34,853 nt of DNA from the NCBI GenBank assembly GCA_017886545.1, contig JAGHJS010000036.1:1-34853 (forward strand). Direction: 5' to 3'. The stretch comes from Clostridia bacterium. GTDB taxonomy: Bacteria > Bacillota > Clostridia > Christensenellales > Borkfalkiaceae. Below the pieces are notes generated by a model, which saw nothing but the letters and a program-made list of their open reading frames with translations, had not been told where the DNA came from and did no database searches. Positions 6,333-13,744 of this stretch are shown here, in pieces (the stretch's first letter is position 1; every line of letters begins with the position of its first letter). Both the position numbers and the translations under genes were made by a program.

Positions 6333-7822
6333 ACAAAGACGAACGGGACGAAAAGGCGCCCCTGCCTGCGCAGCAGAGCGGCGGGGAGAGCGACCCACTG
6401 CCGGCGGAACAGAGCGGCGGGGAGAGCGACCCACTGCCGGCGGAACAGAGCGGCGCGGACGGCGCGCCCGCCGGCGGCGCAAAGGCGCGCAAAACGACGC
6501 GCCGGAAAGTGTTTTTGGCGGTCTGCGCCGTGCTTGCGGCGGCGGTGATCTTTCTTGCGGGCTTTTTCACCTATTACGCGACCCTTCCGAGCGGCGCGCG
6601 CGCTCTTCTCTGGATGTGGGGCGAAGTGGACGCCAATTACTACTACGACGTGCAGGAGGACGACTTCTGGAACGCCGCGATCGACGGTGCGGAGGGCGTG
6701 CTCGACCAGTATTCGGAGTACTACTCTCCCGACGAATACGCCGCCATCGAAAGTTCGTATGCGGGGCAGATGGAGGGCACGGGGCTGAGCTTTTTCACGG
6801 GCACGAACAGGGTGTCGCGCGTGGCGATCGGCTCGCCCGTCTTTTTCGCGAACGGTTCGGCGGGCACCGTGCAGGAGGGCATGTTCCTCACGGGCGCGGG
6901 GACGGACGCGGACGCGCTGACCGTCGTCTCCGATTCGGCGAGCGCCACGGCGGCATTTGCGCCGTTTGAAGACGGGGATACCGTGTACCTGCGCTTTTCC
7001 GCCGAAAACGATCCCGCGGCGGCGGATTCGTTCACGCTCACCGTCACTTTTTCGGCGTATACCGAAAGCTATGTGCTGTACGCCTGCGGCGGGCGCGCGT
7101 ATGCGTACACGTATGACGAAAACGGGTCCGCACACTGGACGGACGTCAGCGCGTACGTCACGCAGGACGAGGCGGTGAACGGCGATACGGCGTACATCCG
7201 CATCGTGCGCTTTGCGGGGGACGCGGCGACGGCGTTCACGCGCGCCGCGATGCAGTATCAGGCGGACGGCGCAACGTCGCTTCTGCTCGATCTGCGCAAC
7301 AACGGCGGCGGCAGGATGGATATTTTGCAGCGCATCGCCTCCTATCTGCTGCGCGATGCAACGTCCTCCTCCGAAGTGGTGCAGACGGCGCGGTTCAAAG
7401 ACGGCAGCGAAGAGCGCTACGTCGCGGAGGGCAACTATTTTGCGGAGTTTTTCGGCGATTCGGCGGTGTATGTGGCGGCGAACGTGAACAGCGCCTCCGC
7501 CTCCGAAGCGCTCATCGGCGCAATGTACAGCTACGGCACCGTTTCGTATGCGGACATCTATCTGACCAAGCTGGGCGAAAACACGGCGCGCACCTACGGC
7601 AAAGGCATCATGCAGACGACGTTCACGAACATCGGCGGCGGGGCGGTCAAGCTGACCACCGCGCAGATCTACTGGCCGAACGGCACCTGCATCCACGGCG
7701 TTGGCATCACCGAGAACGACAGCGACGCGGGCGGCAGCCCGCAGACGGTCGCGGCGGAGACGAACGCCGACTACAACAACGCCGCGCTCACGGCGATGCT
7801 CGCGTCCATCGCCGCGCGCTGA
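6329..7822 (+). CDS. S41 (C-terminal processing) family peptidase, membrane-anchored
   Basis: The 497-residue protein starts with a hydrophilic, repeat-containing segment (about 1-57). A single membrane helix follows (about 58-80), so the rest lies outside the cytoplasm. A PDZ-like region is seen around GTGLSFF and a glycine-rich block near 150-200. The peptidase core includes LLLDLRNNGGGRMDIL, NVNSASASEALIGAM and ARTYGKGIMQTTF. The nucleophile is expected in the SASAS segment near residue 390 and the general-base Lys is Lys425, as in CtpA/Prc enzymes. The family cleaves misfolded or regulatory envelope proteins. The start overlaps the deaminase stop (ATGA), so translation is probably coupled, although no functional link is obvious. 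A strong terminator follows at 7878-7915. Confidence 0.85.
   Translation: MNKDERDEKAPLPAQQSGGESDPLPAEQSGGESDPLPAEQSGADGAPAGGAKARKTTRRKVFLAVCAVLAAAVIFLAGFFTYYATLPSGARALLWMWGEVDANYYYDVQEDDFWNAAIDGAEGVLDQYSEYYSPDEYAAIESSYAGQMEGTGLSFFTGTNRVSRVAIGSPVFFANGSAGTVQEGMFLTGAGTDADALTVVSDSASATAAFAPFEDGDTVYLRFSAENDPAAADSFTLTVTFSAYTESYVLYACGGRAYAYTYDENGSAHWTDVSAYVTQDEAVNGDTAYIRIVRFAGDAATAFTRAAMQYQADGATSLLLDLRNNGGGRMDILQRIASYLLRDATSSSEVVQTARFKDGSEERYVAEGNYFAEFFGDSAVYVAANVNSASASEALIGAMYSYGTVSYADIYLTKLGENTARTYGKGIMQTTFTNIGGGAVKLTTAQIYWPNGTCIHGVGITENDSDAGGSPQTVAAETNADYNNAALTAMLASIAAR
6374..6454 (+). repeat. 36-bp in-frame tandem repeat in the S41 peptidase gene
   Basis: Two identical 36-bp units (6374-6409, 6410-6445) and the start of a third encode QSGGESDPLPAE twice, in the cytoplasmic N-terminal tail ahead of the membrane helix. 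Being a multiple of three, the unit can change number without breaking the frame. Related but diverged codons precede it (PLPAQQSGG). Confidence 0.9.
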
Positions 7823-7877
7823 AAAGCGCGTTGCGGCGGAACGGCAAGCGTTTGCGGCAAAACAGAACGATACGGCA

Positions 7878-7915
7878 GGGCGCCGCGCGGGAATTTCCCG
7901 CGCGGCGCCCGTTTT
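7878..7915 (+). terminator. Intrinsic terminator of the cdd-S41 operon
   Basis: A perfect 15-bp stem (7878-7892 with 7896-7910, core GCGCCGCGCGGGA) with a 3-nt loop is followed by GTTTT. It lies 55 nt after the peptidase stop. Confidence 0.85.
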
Positions 7916-7955
7916 CCTGCACAAACGTATGGCGGCGCCGTCAGGGGTGGGCGCG

Positions 7956-8336
7956 CTATGCGAAACAGCGGTTGAGCGCGCACACGAATTCCGCGGGCGC
8001 GAAGGGCGCGATGGGCGCAAAGGGGTTGCAGGGCGCTTCCTGCGGCATGCCCTGCGGGGGCGGGAACGCGGGCGGCGTCCCCGCGCCGAACAGCTGCGCC
8101 AAAGCGTTCAGCCCCGCAAAGTCCGCCTTTCCCTCCGCAAAGGCGCGCAGGATGCCGCCCTCCTCCGTCAGGGCGGAAAAGCGCTCCGCCGCTTCGGCAA
8201 GTTCGCCCGCCGTCGCGTTCCCGATGCGGAGGGTGCGGACGGGTTCGCTCTTCAAAAGGCGCGCGATGTCCCCGAGCGGGGCGTTCCCGCCGCCTTTGGC
8301 GGCGAACAGCACGAGCATGAGCAACAAAAATTCCAT
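7956..8336 (-). CDS. Small hypothetical protein with hydrophobic N terminus
   Basis: The 126-residue product starts MEFLLLMLVLFAAKGG, a hydrophobic stretch that could be a short membrane anchor or a buried helix. A charged helical region follows (about 18-85) with many Ala, Leu and Glu, then a Pro/Phe-rich C-terminal tail containing PPAFPPPQG. GGGAGG lies upstream of the ATG at 8336. It is divergent from the small gene at 8415, only 78 nt away. I do not recognise a named family. The hydrophobic start, Gly-rich turn and leucine-rich helices look like a type of small uncharacterised clostridial protein, but that is an impression. Confidence 0.55.
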   Translation of the reverse strand: MEFLLLMLVLFAAKGGGNAPLGDIARLLKSEPVRTLRIGNATAGELAEAAERFSALTEEGGILRAFAEGKADFAGLNALAQLFGAGTPPAFPPPQGMPQEAPCNPFAPIAPFAPAEFVCALNRCFA

Positions 8337-8414
8337 AGACGGCCTCCCTGCGCGGCGGACACTTCGCGCCGCCGCCGCATATACATGATTGAAGGAATTC
8401 TTCGGAGGTATGCG

Positions 8415-8702
8415 ATGCAGGATTTCAATTCCTATTCAAAAGAGGAGCAGAAGGAGCAGAAGCGTTCGGAGCAGAGCGCGGCGGAGAGCGACCGCCTTGC
8501 AAAACAGCTCGCGTCCGCGCTGGCGGGCAAGGGCGAGGCGGATATCCTCCGCGCCATCTACAAGGAGGCGGAACGCGGCCGCAAGGCGGGCACGCTGACC
8601 GACGAGGACCTCGACCGTTTTGCCGCGGCGCTCTCGCCCATGCTCGACGCCGCCAAGCGCAAAAAGCTGGAACAGGTCATCAAAAAACTCAAAACGATGT
8701 AG
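8415..8702 (+). CDS. Small charged hypothetical protein
   Basis: The 95-residue product is strongly charged and predicted helical. It has a Lys/Glu/Gln-rich start (YSKEEQKEQKRSEQ), a middle with LAKQLASALAGKGEADILRA, and a C terminus LSPMLDAAKRKKLEQVIKKL. The ending resembles small Bacillota proteins in which paired short proteins carry an LSPML-x-x-x-KRKKL tail; no function is known to me. GGAGG precedes the ATG at 8415, and a textbook terminator follows 6 nt after the stop, which supports a real transcribed gene. The class V aminotransferase frame on the opposite strand overlaps nearly all of this gene, so one of the two reading frames is partly spurious. Confidence 0.65.
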   Translation: MQDFNSYSKEEQKEQKRSEQSAAESDRLAKQLASALAGKGEADILRAIYKEAERGRKAGTLTDEDLDRFAAALSPMLDAAKRKKLEQVIKKLKTM

Positions 8703-9992
8703 CGCAGGCGCTGCGGGATCTCCCGCAGCGTTTTTGCTTTGTTTTTGCTTTCCGGGGCGTGGCTGCCCCAGAGGCCGCTTCGCGCCGTCCGCGCGGGGAA
8801 AGGGGATTCCGCGTATTTTTTCGGACGGGGATCGGGGGCAGCCCTTCCGCGCCGCAAGGGCGCGCACGGCGGCGAGGAGTGTATCCGCCTCGGCGCGGGT
8901 GTTGTTTTCGGCAAGGCTCACGCGCACCAGCCCTTCCTCCGCCGTGCCGAGAGCCGCGTGCATGCGCGGCGCGCAGTGCAGCCCGCCGCGCACCGCGATG
9001 CCGTATTCGTCCGAAAGCGCCTGCGCGAACAGCTCCGACTGCATGTTCGCGCTCGCAAAGGAGAGGATGCCGTACGGGTTCGCCCCGCCGTACACCCGCA
9101 CCCCGTCGATGCCGCGGAGCGCTTCGGCAAGGTACGCCGTGCCCCGCGTGAGGTGCGCCGCGATGCGCTCCATGCGCGGCAGGAGGTACAGCGCGCCTTC
9201 CGCAAGGGAGGCGACGGCGGGGCAGGAGAGGGTGCCCGCTTCCAGGCGGTCGGGGAAAAAGGCGGGCATGTTCTCGTCAAAGCTCACGCTGCCCGTGCCG
9301 CCGTAGGCGAAGGGGGCGGGGGCGAACCGCGCGGAGAGGAGCAGCGCGCCCGCGCCCTGGATGCCCTGCATGCCCTTGTGCCCCGCCACGCAGAGCGCGT
9401 CGATGCCCGCTTTCCGCATGTCGACGGGCACATGTCCGCATGCCTGCGCGCCGTCGCATACGAGCAGGACGCGCTCGGGCAGAAGCGCGCGCACGGCGGC
9501 GGGATCGACGGCGGCGCCCGTCACGTTGGAGGCGAGCGTATGCACGGCGAGCAGCGTCTGCCCGTTCACCGCCGCGGCGATCGCCTCGGGGCGCACCGTG
9601 CCCTCCGTCAGGGGAACGACGGTCAGCGAAATTTCGCCCGCGCGCTGCAGCGCGAACAGGGGGCGCAGCACCGAATTGTGCTCCATCGCCGTCGTTACGA
9701 TGTGTGGACGTGCGCGGGTGTACAGGTGCGCATACGCGCGTACGGCGCCGAAGAGCACCATGTTCAGCGCCTCGGTGCAGTTTTTCGTGAAGACGACGCG
9801 TTCCGCGCCCGCCCCGCCGAAAAAGCGGCTCAGCAGCCCGCGGGCGCGCAGCACGTTCTCCGCCTGCGCGAGCGCCGCCGCGTGCCCGCCCCGCCCGGGG
9901 TTGGCGCATACCCCTTCGACGCACGCGCGCACGGCGCGCTGCACGCAGTCCGGTTTTCTGCCGCCCGTCGCGGCGTTGTCAAGGTAAATCAA
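8436..9992 (-). CDS. Class V aminotransferase / cysteine desulfurase-like protein with a doubtful C-terminal run-on
   Basis: Residues 1-382 form a complete PLP-dependent class V aminotransferase of the cysteine desulfurase subgroup: MIYLDNAATGG at the start, AMEHNSVLRP, VCDGAQACGHVPVD, the PLP lysine in AGHKGMQGIQG (Lys206) and an RGGLHCAPRMHAALGT segment with the presumptive persulfide Cys340. Members take sulfur from cysteine for delivery to carriers. The start is a TTG at 9992 after GGGAG; MIYLDNAAT is the normal family N terminus. The family length is about 380 residues, but no in-frame stop occurs until 8436. That adds 136 residues of Arg/Lys/Leu-rich sequence antisense to the gene at 8415-8702. 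The domain ends near 8844; the rest is probably not a designed domain. It is divergent from a DUF3343 gene. Confidence 0.8.
   Translation of the reverse strand: MIYLDNAATGGRKPDCVQRAVRACVEGVCANPGRGGHAAALAQAENVLRARGLLSRFFGGAGAERVVFTKNCTEALNMVLFGAVRAYAHLYTRARPHIVTTAMEHNSVLRPLFALQRAGEISLTVVPLTEGTVRPEAIAAAVNGQTLLAVHTLASNVTGAAVDPAAVRALLPERVLLVCDGAQACGHVPVDMRKAGIDALCVAGHKGMQGIQGAGALLLSARFAPAPFAYGGTGSVSFDENMPAFFPDRLEAGTLSCPAVASLAEGALYLLPRMERIAAHLTRGTAYLAEALRGIDGVRVYGGANPYGILSFASANMQSELFAQALSDEYGIAVRGGLHCAPRMHAALGTAEEGLVRVSLAENNTRAEADTLLAAVRALAARKGCPRSPSEKIRGIPFPRADGAKRPLGQPRPGKQKQSKNAAGDPAAPALHRFEFFDDLFQLFALGGVEHGRERRGKTVEVLVGQRARLAAAFRLLVDGAEDIRLALARQRGRELFCKAVALRRALLRTLLLLLLLF
8709..8735 (+). terminator. 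Intrinsic terminator after the 8415-8702 gene
   Basis: A perfect 10-bp stem CGCTGCGGGA / TCCCGCAGCG (8709-8718, 8721-8730) with a 2-nt nominal loop is followed by TTTTTGCTTTGTTTTT. The oligo-T lies only on the plus-strand side. Confidence 0.9.
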
Positions 9993-10116
9993 CGTCTCTC
10001 TCCCTTCCGGGGCGGGGCGGCACAGCCTTTCCCCGCCCTTTCATATACTGGAATACGATATTACTATATGCCGGGGCTGCCGAAAGGTTGACGGGCATGC
10101 ACGGAGGAAAAAGCAA

Positions 10117-10365
10117 ATGGGGCAGATATATGCGGTGTTCCGTTCGCGCACGCAGGCGCTGGACTGCGCGGCGCGGCTGAAGCGGTTCGGGATCGCGGCG
10201 CAGGCGGTCTCTTCCCCGCGCGAGGCGAACGCGGGGTGCGGGCTTTCGGCGCGCTTTGCCGAGGGCGACTTCCCGCGCGCGCGGAAAGTTGTGGCGCAGG
10301 CGGGGTATTCCGCGTTCGTCGGGTATTGCCGCGCGGGGGCGGGGTATATCCGCACGGTGTTCTGA
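10117..10365 (+). CDS. DUF3343 protein (putative Se/S carrier-like)
   Basis: The 82-residue protein matches the DUF3343 pattern: an N-terminal strand YAVFRSRTQALDCAARLK, then a central PREANAGCGLSARF with the conserved Cys-Gly dipeptide. In this family that cysteine is proposed to carry sulfur or selenium. GGAGGAAA lies upstream of the ATG. The neighbouring divergent gene is a cysteine desulfurase-like enzyme of the kind often found beside DUF3343 genes, which makes a donor-carrier pair plausible. The acceptor is not identifiable here, and selenium metabolism genes such as selD are absent from the window. Confidence 0.75.
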   Translation: MGQIYAVFRSRTQALDCAARLKRFGIAAQAVSSPREANAGCGLSARFAEGDFPRARKVVAQAGYSAFVGYCRAGAGYIRTVF

Positions 10366-10398
10366 CCGTTTTTTTCTGCAAATATGCGGCAAAATGGT

Positions 10399-10427
10399 TT
10401 GTAAACGGGGCGGAAGTATGGTAAAAT
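10399..10427 (+). promoter_or_regulatory. Promoter of nth, predicted to give a leaderless transcript
   Basis: TTGTAA (10399-10404) and TAAAAT (10422-10427) are separated by 17 bp. The nth ATG at 10434 lies 7 nt after the -10 box, about where transcription should start. No ribosome-binding site is present in between. Confidence 0.6.
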
Positions 10428-10433
10428 AGCGGC

Positions 10434-11084
10434 ATGGACGAACAAAAGCGGAAGCGCGCGCTGGAGATCCTGGCGCGCGAATACGAGGGCGCGCGCCCCG
10501 CGCTGCACTATGGCAGCGCATACGAGCTGCTGGTCGCGGTCATCCTCTCCGCGCAGTGCACGGACGAGCGGGTGAACAAAGTGACGGCGGAGCTGTTCAA
10601 AGAGTACAACACGCCCGCCGCGATGTGCGCGCTTTCGCAGGAGGAACTGGAAAAAAAGATCTATTCCTGCGGCTTTTACCGCAGCAAGGCGGCGCATATC
10701 CTCTCCGCCTCGCGCGACATCCTTGCAAAATTCGGCGGCGAAGTGCCCGAAAACTTCGAAGACCTTTGCTCGCTCGCGGGCGTGGGGCGCAAGACGGCGA
10801 ACGTCGTTTCGGCGGTGTGGTTCCATAAGGACGCGATCGCCGTGGATACGCATGTGTTCCGCGTGTCCAACCGTCTGGGGCTGGCGCACGCGAACACGCC
10901 CGAAAAGACGGAGCGCGATCTTATGCGCGCGATCCCGCAGAAGGACTGGTCGGACGCGCACCATTGGCTCATCTGGCACGGGAGAAGGGTGTGCCATTCG
11001 CAAAAACCGGACTGCGCGCACTGCGCGCTCGCCGAAGTGTGCGACGCGTTCGCCGCAAAAACGGACGGGCAGGGCGATGCCTGA
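10434..11084 (+). CDS. nth: Endonuclease III
   Basis: The 216-residue DNA glycosylase/AP lyase removes oxidised pyrimidines in base-excision repair. It shows the ILSAQCTDERVN segment, the helix-hairpin-helix LAGVGRKTANVV with the catalytic Lys, the catalytic Asp in AVDTHVFRVSNRLGL, and a C-terminal [4Fe-4S] motif C-x6-C-x2-C-x5-C (CHSQKPDC, then AHC, ALAEVC). The length is normal. The ATG lies directly at the predicted transcription start, without a Shine-Dalgarno sequence. The obgE start codon follows after 9 nt, so the two are probably co-transcribed. Confidence 0.96.
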   Translation: MDEQKRKRALEILAREYEGARPALHYGSAYELLVAVILSAQCTDERVNKVTAELFKEYNTPAAMCALSQEELEKKIYSCGFYRSKAAHILSASRDILAKFGGEVPENFEDLCSLAGVGRKTANVVSAVWFHKDAIAVDTHVFRVSNRLGLAHANTPEKTERDLMRAIPQKDWSDAHHWLIWHGRRVCHSQKPDCAHCALAEVCDAFAAKTDGQGDA

Positions 11085-11093
11085 GGAGGGCTT

Positions 11094-12356
11094 GTGTTTA
11101 CCGATAAAGTAAAGATCACGATAAAATCCGGCGACGGCGGCGACGGCATGAACTCTTTCAAAAGTTTCAAGGGTTTCGCCAACGGCGGGCCGGACGGCGG
11201 CGACGGCGGCAAGGGCGGCGACGTGTACGTCGTCGGCGATAAGGACAGGAACGACCTGTTCGAATTCCGTTTCGGCGCCAAATTCTTTGCCGAAAACGGC
11301 GAGCGCGGCGGCACGAACAACCGTTTCGGCAAGGGCGGGGCGGACAAGGTGTTCGCCGTCCCCCTCGGTACCATCGTGCGCGACGAGGAGACGGGCAAAA
11401 TTCTGTGCGACGTGTACGAAGACGGCGAAAAAAAGCTGCTCGCGCGCGGCGGGAACGGCGGCAAGGGCAACGTGCGCTTCACCACGGCGCGCCGCCATGC
11501 GCCGCACTTCGCGCAGAAAGGGGAAAAGACGCAGCCGCACACCCTCATCCTCGAACTCAAAGTCATTGCGGACGTGGGGCTGGTCGGCTTTCCCAACGCG
11601 GGCAAGAGCACGCTCCTGTCCAAGATCAGCGCCGCCCGCCCGAAGATCGCGAACTACCACTTTACCACCCTTTCGCCCAACCTCGGCGTCGTGCGGCGGT
11701 ACGAAAGATCGTTCGTCGCCGCGGATATCCCGGGGCTGATCGAGGGCGCGGCGGAGGGCGCGGGGCTGGGGCACGCCTTTCTGCGGCACATCGAACGCAC
11801 CCGCATGCTCGTGCATGTCATCGACGTTTCGGGCAGCGAGGGGCGCGACCCGTACGAGGACTATGTAAAGATCAACGGCGAACTTGCCCGCTACAGCGAA
11901 AAGCTCGCCGCCCTGCCGCAGCTCGTCGCGCTGAACAAATGCGACGTGTACGGCGCGGAGGAGAACGTGCGCGCCTTCCGCGAAAAGTGCGGAGATCCGG
12001 TCTTCCCCATTACGGCGGTGACGGGGGAGGGGACGGGCGCCCTCCTCGACGCGTGCTTTGCCGTGCTGGATACCCTCCCGCCCGCCGAGCCCGTCCCCGC
12101 GGACGAGTTCGAATACGACAGACCGTCCGTCGACGAGTTCTTCATCGATAAGGACGAGGAGGAGAACGTCTGGTACGTCACGGGCGGACTGGTGGACATG
12201 CTCGAGCGCAACGTGGTGCTCAATGACCCCGATTCGATGGCGTATTTCCAGAAGGTGCTGCGCGACAAGGGCGTCATCAAGGCGCTCAAAAAGCGCGGCG
12301 TTGCCGAAAACGACGTGATCGTCCTCGGCGGCGTGGAGTTTGAATTCAAAGAATGA
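11094..12356 (+). CDS. obgE: GTPase Obg (ribosome assembly)
   Basis: The 420-residue protein has all three Obg domains. The glycine-rich Obg fold (about 1-157) has many GDGGDGG-type turns. The G domain (about 158-330) carries the P-loop GFPNAGKST, the switch segment YHFTTLSPNLGVV, DIPGLIEGAAEGAGLGHAFL and the base-recognition ALNKCD. The C-terminal OCT domain (about 345-420) contains WYVTGGLVDMLERNVVLND. It acts in late assembly of the 50S subunit and in stress signalling. The start codon is GTG, 5 nt after AGGAGGG, and that site overlaps the nth stop. yhbY, another ribosome-assembly gene, follows. Confidence 0.97.
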   Translation: MFTDKVKITIKSGDGGDGMNSFKSFKGFANGGPDGGDGGKGGDVYVVGDKDRNDLFEFRFGAKFFAENGERGGTNNRFGKGGADKVFAVPLGTIVRDEETGKILCDVYEDGEKKLLARGGNGGKGNVRFTTARRHAPHFAQKGEKTQPHTLILELKVIADVGLVGFPNAGKSTLLSKISAARPKIANYHFTTLSPNLGVVRRYERSFVAADIPGLIEGAAEGAGLGHAFLRHIERTRMLVHVIDVSGSEGRDPYEDYVKINGELARYSEKLAALPQLVALNKCDVYGAEENVRAFREKCGDPVFPITAVTGEGTGALLDACFAVLDTLPPAEPVPADEFEYDRPSVDEFFIDKDEEENVWYVTGGLVDMLERNVVLNDPDSMAYFQKVLRDKGVIKALKKRGVAENDVIVLGGVEFEFKE

Positions 12357-12405
12357 TACGGCGACGCGCCCGAGGGCGCGCCGCGCAAAAAAGGAAGAGG
12401 TACGT

Positions 12406-12699
12406 ATGCTGACAAGCAAACAGAGAAGCCATTTGAAGAGCATTGCGGCGAACCTGCAGCCCGTCGGGCAGCTGGGCAAGGGCGGTATGAGCGAGAACAT
12501 GCTCCGCTCCTTTTCGGACGCGCTCGAAGCGCGCGAGCTGATCAAAATAAACGTGCTCACCAATGCGGAGGAGGACGCGCGCAGCCTCGGCGACGAGCTT
12601 GCCGCCCGCCTTTCGGCGGAGTGCGTCGCCGTCATCGGCAGGAAGGTCATTTTGTACCGCCGCTCGTCGCGCAAAAATTTCGAACACATCGAATTTTAA
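12406..12699 (+). CDS. yhbY: YhbY-family RNA-binding protein (CRM domain)
   Basis: The 97-residue protein is a single CRM domain. It starts LTSKQRSHLKSIAANLQPVG, has the GKGGMSENML loop that mirrors the GxxG RNA-binding motif, and ends AVIGRKVILYRRS. Family members associate with pre-50S ribosomal particles. AAGGAAGAGG precedes the ATG. It follows obgE by 49 nt, a common Bacillota arrangement, and is probably in the same operon. Confidence 0.93.
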   Translation: MLTSKQRSHLKSIAANLQPVGQLGKGGMSENMLRSFSDALEARELIKINVLTNAEEDARSLGDELAARLSAECVAVIGRKVILYRRSSRKNFEHIEF

Positions 12700-12750
12700 A
12701 ACGGGTCCCGCACGTTTTTGCGAGCGGGACGGGTACGTCGGAAAACGAAC

Positions 12751-12778
12751 GGGCGGCGGAGGAGCTCCTCCGCCGCCC
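12751..12778. terminator. 28-nt perfect palindrome between convergent genes
   Basis: GGGCGGCGGAGGAG followed by its exact complement forms a perfect 14-bp dyad between yhbY (plus) and the membrane protein gene ending at 12856 (minus). It lacks a real T-run on either side, so it is only a candidate terminator. A weaker stem GTCCCGC/GCGGGAC around GTTTTTG lies just upstream at 12715-12740. Confidence 0.45.
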
Positions 12779-12855
12779 TTGTATGCTGCGGCGCCGTCCT
12801 TTGTCCTGCCTTTGTATGCCGCGCCGCAGGCGCCGCGGCCTCAGCTGTCTGCGGC

Positions 12856-13731
12856 TCAGTCCTTTTTCCCGAAAAAGCGGACGAGCAGGGCGAGCGTCAG
12901 CAGGATGCTGCCCGATACGATGTAGTATACGGGGAAGATGGTCAGCAGCGAAAACAACAGCAGCGAAACGCCCGCAAAGGCATACCCGCGCCACGCCCTG
13001 CGATGTACGCCCGCGCGCAGTTTCTGCAAAAAGCCGCCCCTTGGTTTGGGCGGGGCGAGGAGCGGGTCGGGCATGCAGCCGCTCTCTTTGACGAGCGTAT
13101 ACACTTCGGGCGCCTCCACAAGGCGCAGCCCGAAGGAGTCGGCAAGTTTTTTCGCCTCGTCCGTGAACGCGCCCGCGAACACCGCCTTGCGCTCCTCTTT
13201 TGCGCGCACGAGCGGCGAAAGCTCGTCCGCCGTCACCTTTTCAAAGCGGAACCGCACGAGCGCGCGCCCTTTTTCAAAGAGCACGGCGTCCTTTTTCGCG
13301 CGGTAGGGGAGCTGCGCCCTGCCGCCCTCCGCGTCGGCGGGCGCGTTTGTATCGGCGGGCTTGTCGGCGGGCGCGTTTGTATCGGCGGGTGCGTCGGGCG
13401 GCTGCGCCGCCGCGCCGTCCGCCCCGTTTTTTTGTGCGGCGGCGTTGAGGCATTTCGCTAAAAGCGCGGCGTTGGTCTCCGGCGCGCTCATGGCAAGATG
13501 AAAAACGAGCCTGCCGATCTCCGCTTTTTCGCCCTCGCTCGCATGCCGTTTTTTGCGCCGTGCGCGCAGGAACAAAAACAGCAGCGCCGCCGCGGCGCCC
13601 GACGCGGCGAAGGCGATGAGGAGCGCCGCCCACAGCGGCAGCGAAAAGCGGAATACCGCAAAAAAGAAGAGCAGCAGACACAGGAACAGGCATACCGTGT
13701 CCGACCAAAGGGGAAGGTCTATCTTTTTCAT
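12856..13731 (-). CDS. Membrane protein with a central soluble domain (possible REase-like fold)
   Basis: The 291-residue protein has two hydrophobic segments near the N terminus (about 10-30 and 33-55) and two near the C terminus (about 240-290). Between them is a linker with a 10-residue repeat, ADTNAPADKP (30-bp repeats at 13333-13359 and 13363-13389), and a soluble domain at about 140-225 containing AVLFEKGRALVRFRFEKV and AGAFTDEAKKLADSFGLRL. That alternation of strands and helices resembles restriction-endonuclease-like (Mrr-type) folds seen in some membrane proteins. No clear D-x(n)-ExK catalytic triad is visible, so this is a weak inference. The ATG follows AAGGG. A terminator-like hairpin lies in its leader. 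Confidence 0.65.
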   Translation of the reverse strand: MKKIDLPLWSDTVCLFLCLLLFFFAVFRFSLPLWAALLIAFAASGAAAALLFLFLRARRKKRHASEGEKAEIGRLVFHLAMSAPETNAALLAKCLNAAAQKNGADGAAAQPPDAPADTNAPADKPADTNAPADAEGGRAQLPYRAKKDAVLFEKGRALVRFRFEKVTADELSPLVRAKEERKAVFAGAFTDEAKKLADSFGLRLVEAPEVYTLVKESGCMPDPLLAPPKPRGGFLQKLRAGVHRRAWRGYAFAGVSLLLFSLLTIFPVYYIVSGSILLTLALLVRFFGKKD

Positions 13732-13744
13732 GGCCCTTGTCCGT

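Noticed and set aside
5996-8020. 674-codon minus-strand frame across cdd and the S41 gene
   Set aside because: Antisense shadow; both plus-strand genes have full catalytic motifs.
10041-12689. 882-codon minus-strand frame across nth, obgE and yhbY
   Set aside because: Antisense to three clear housekeeping genes; long open frames are expected at this GC content.
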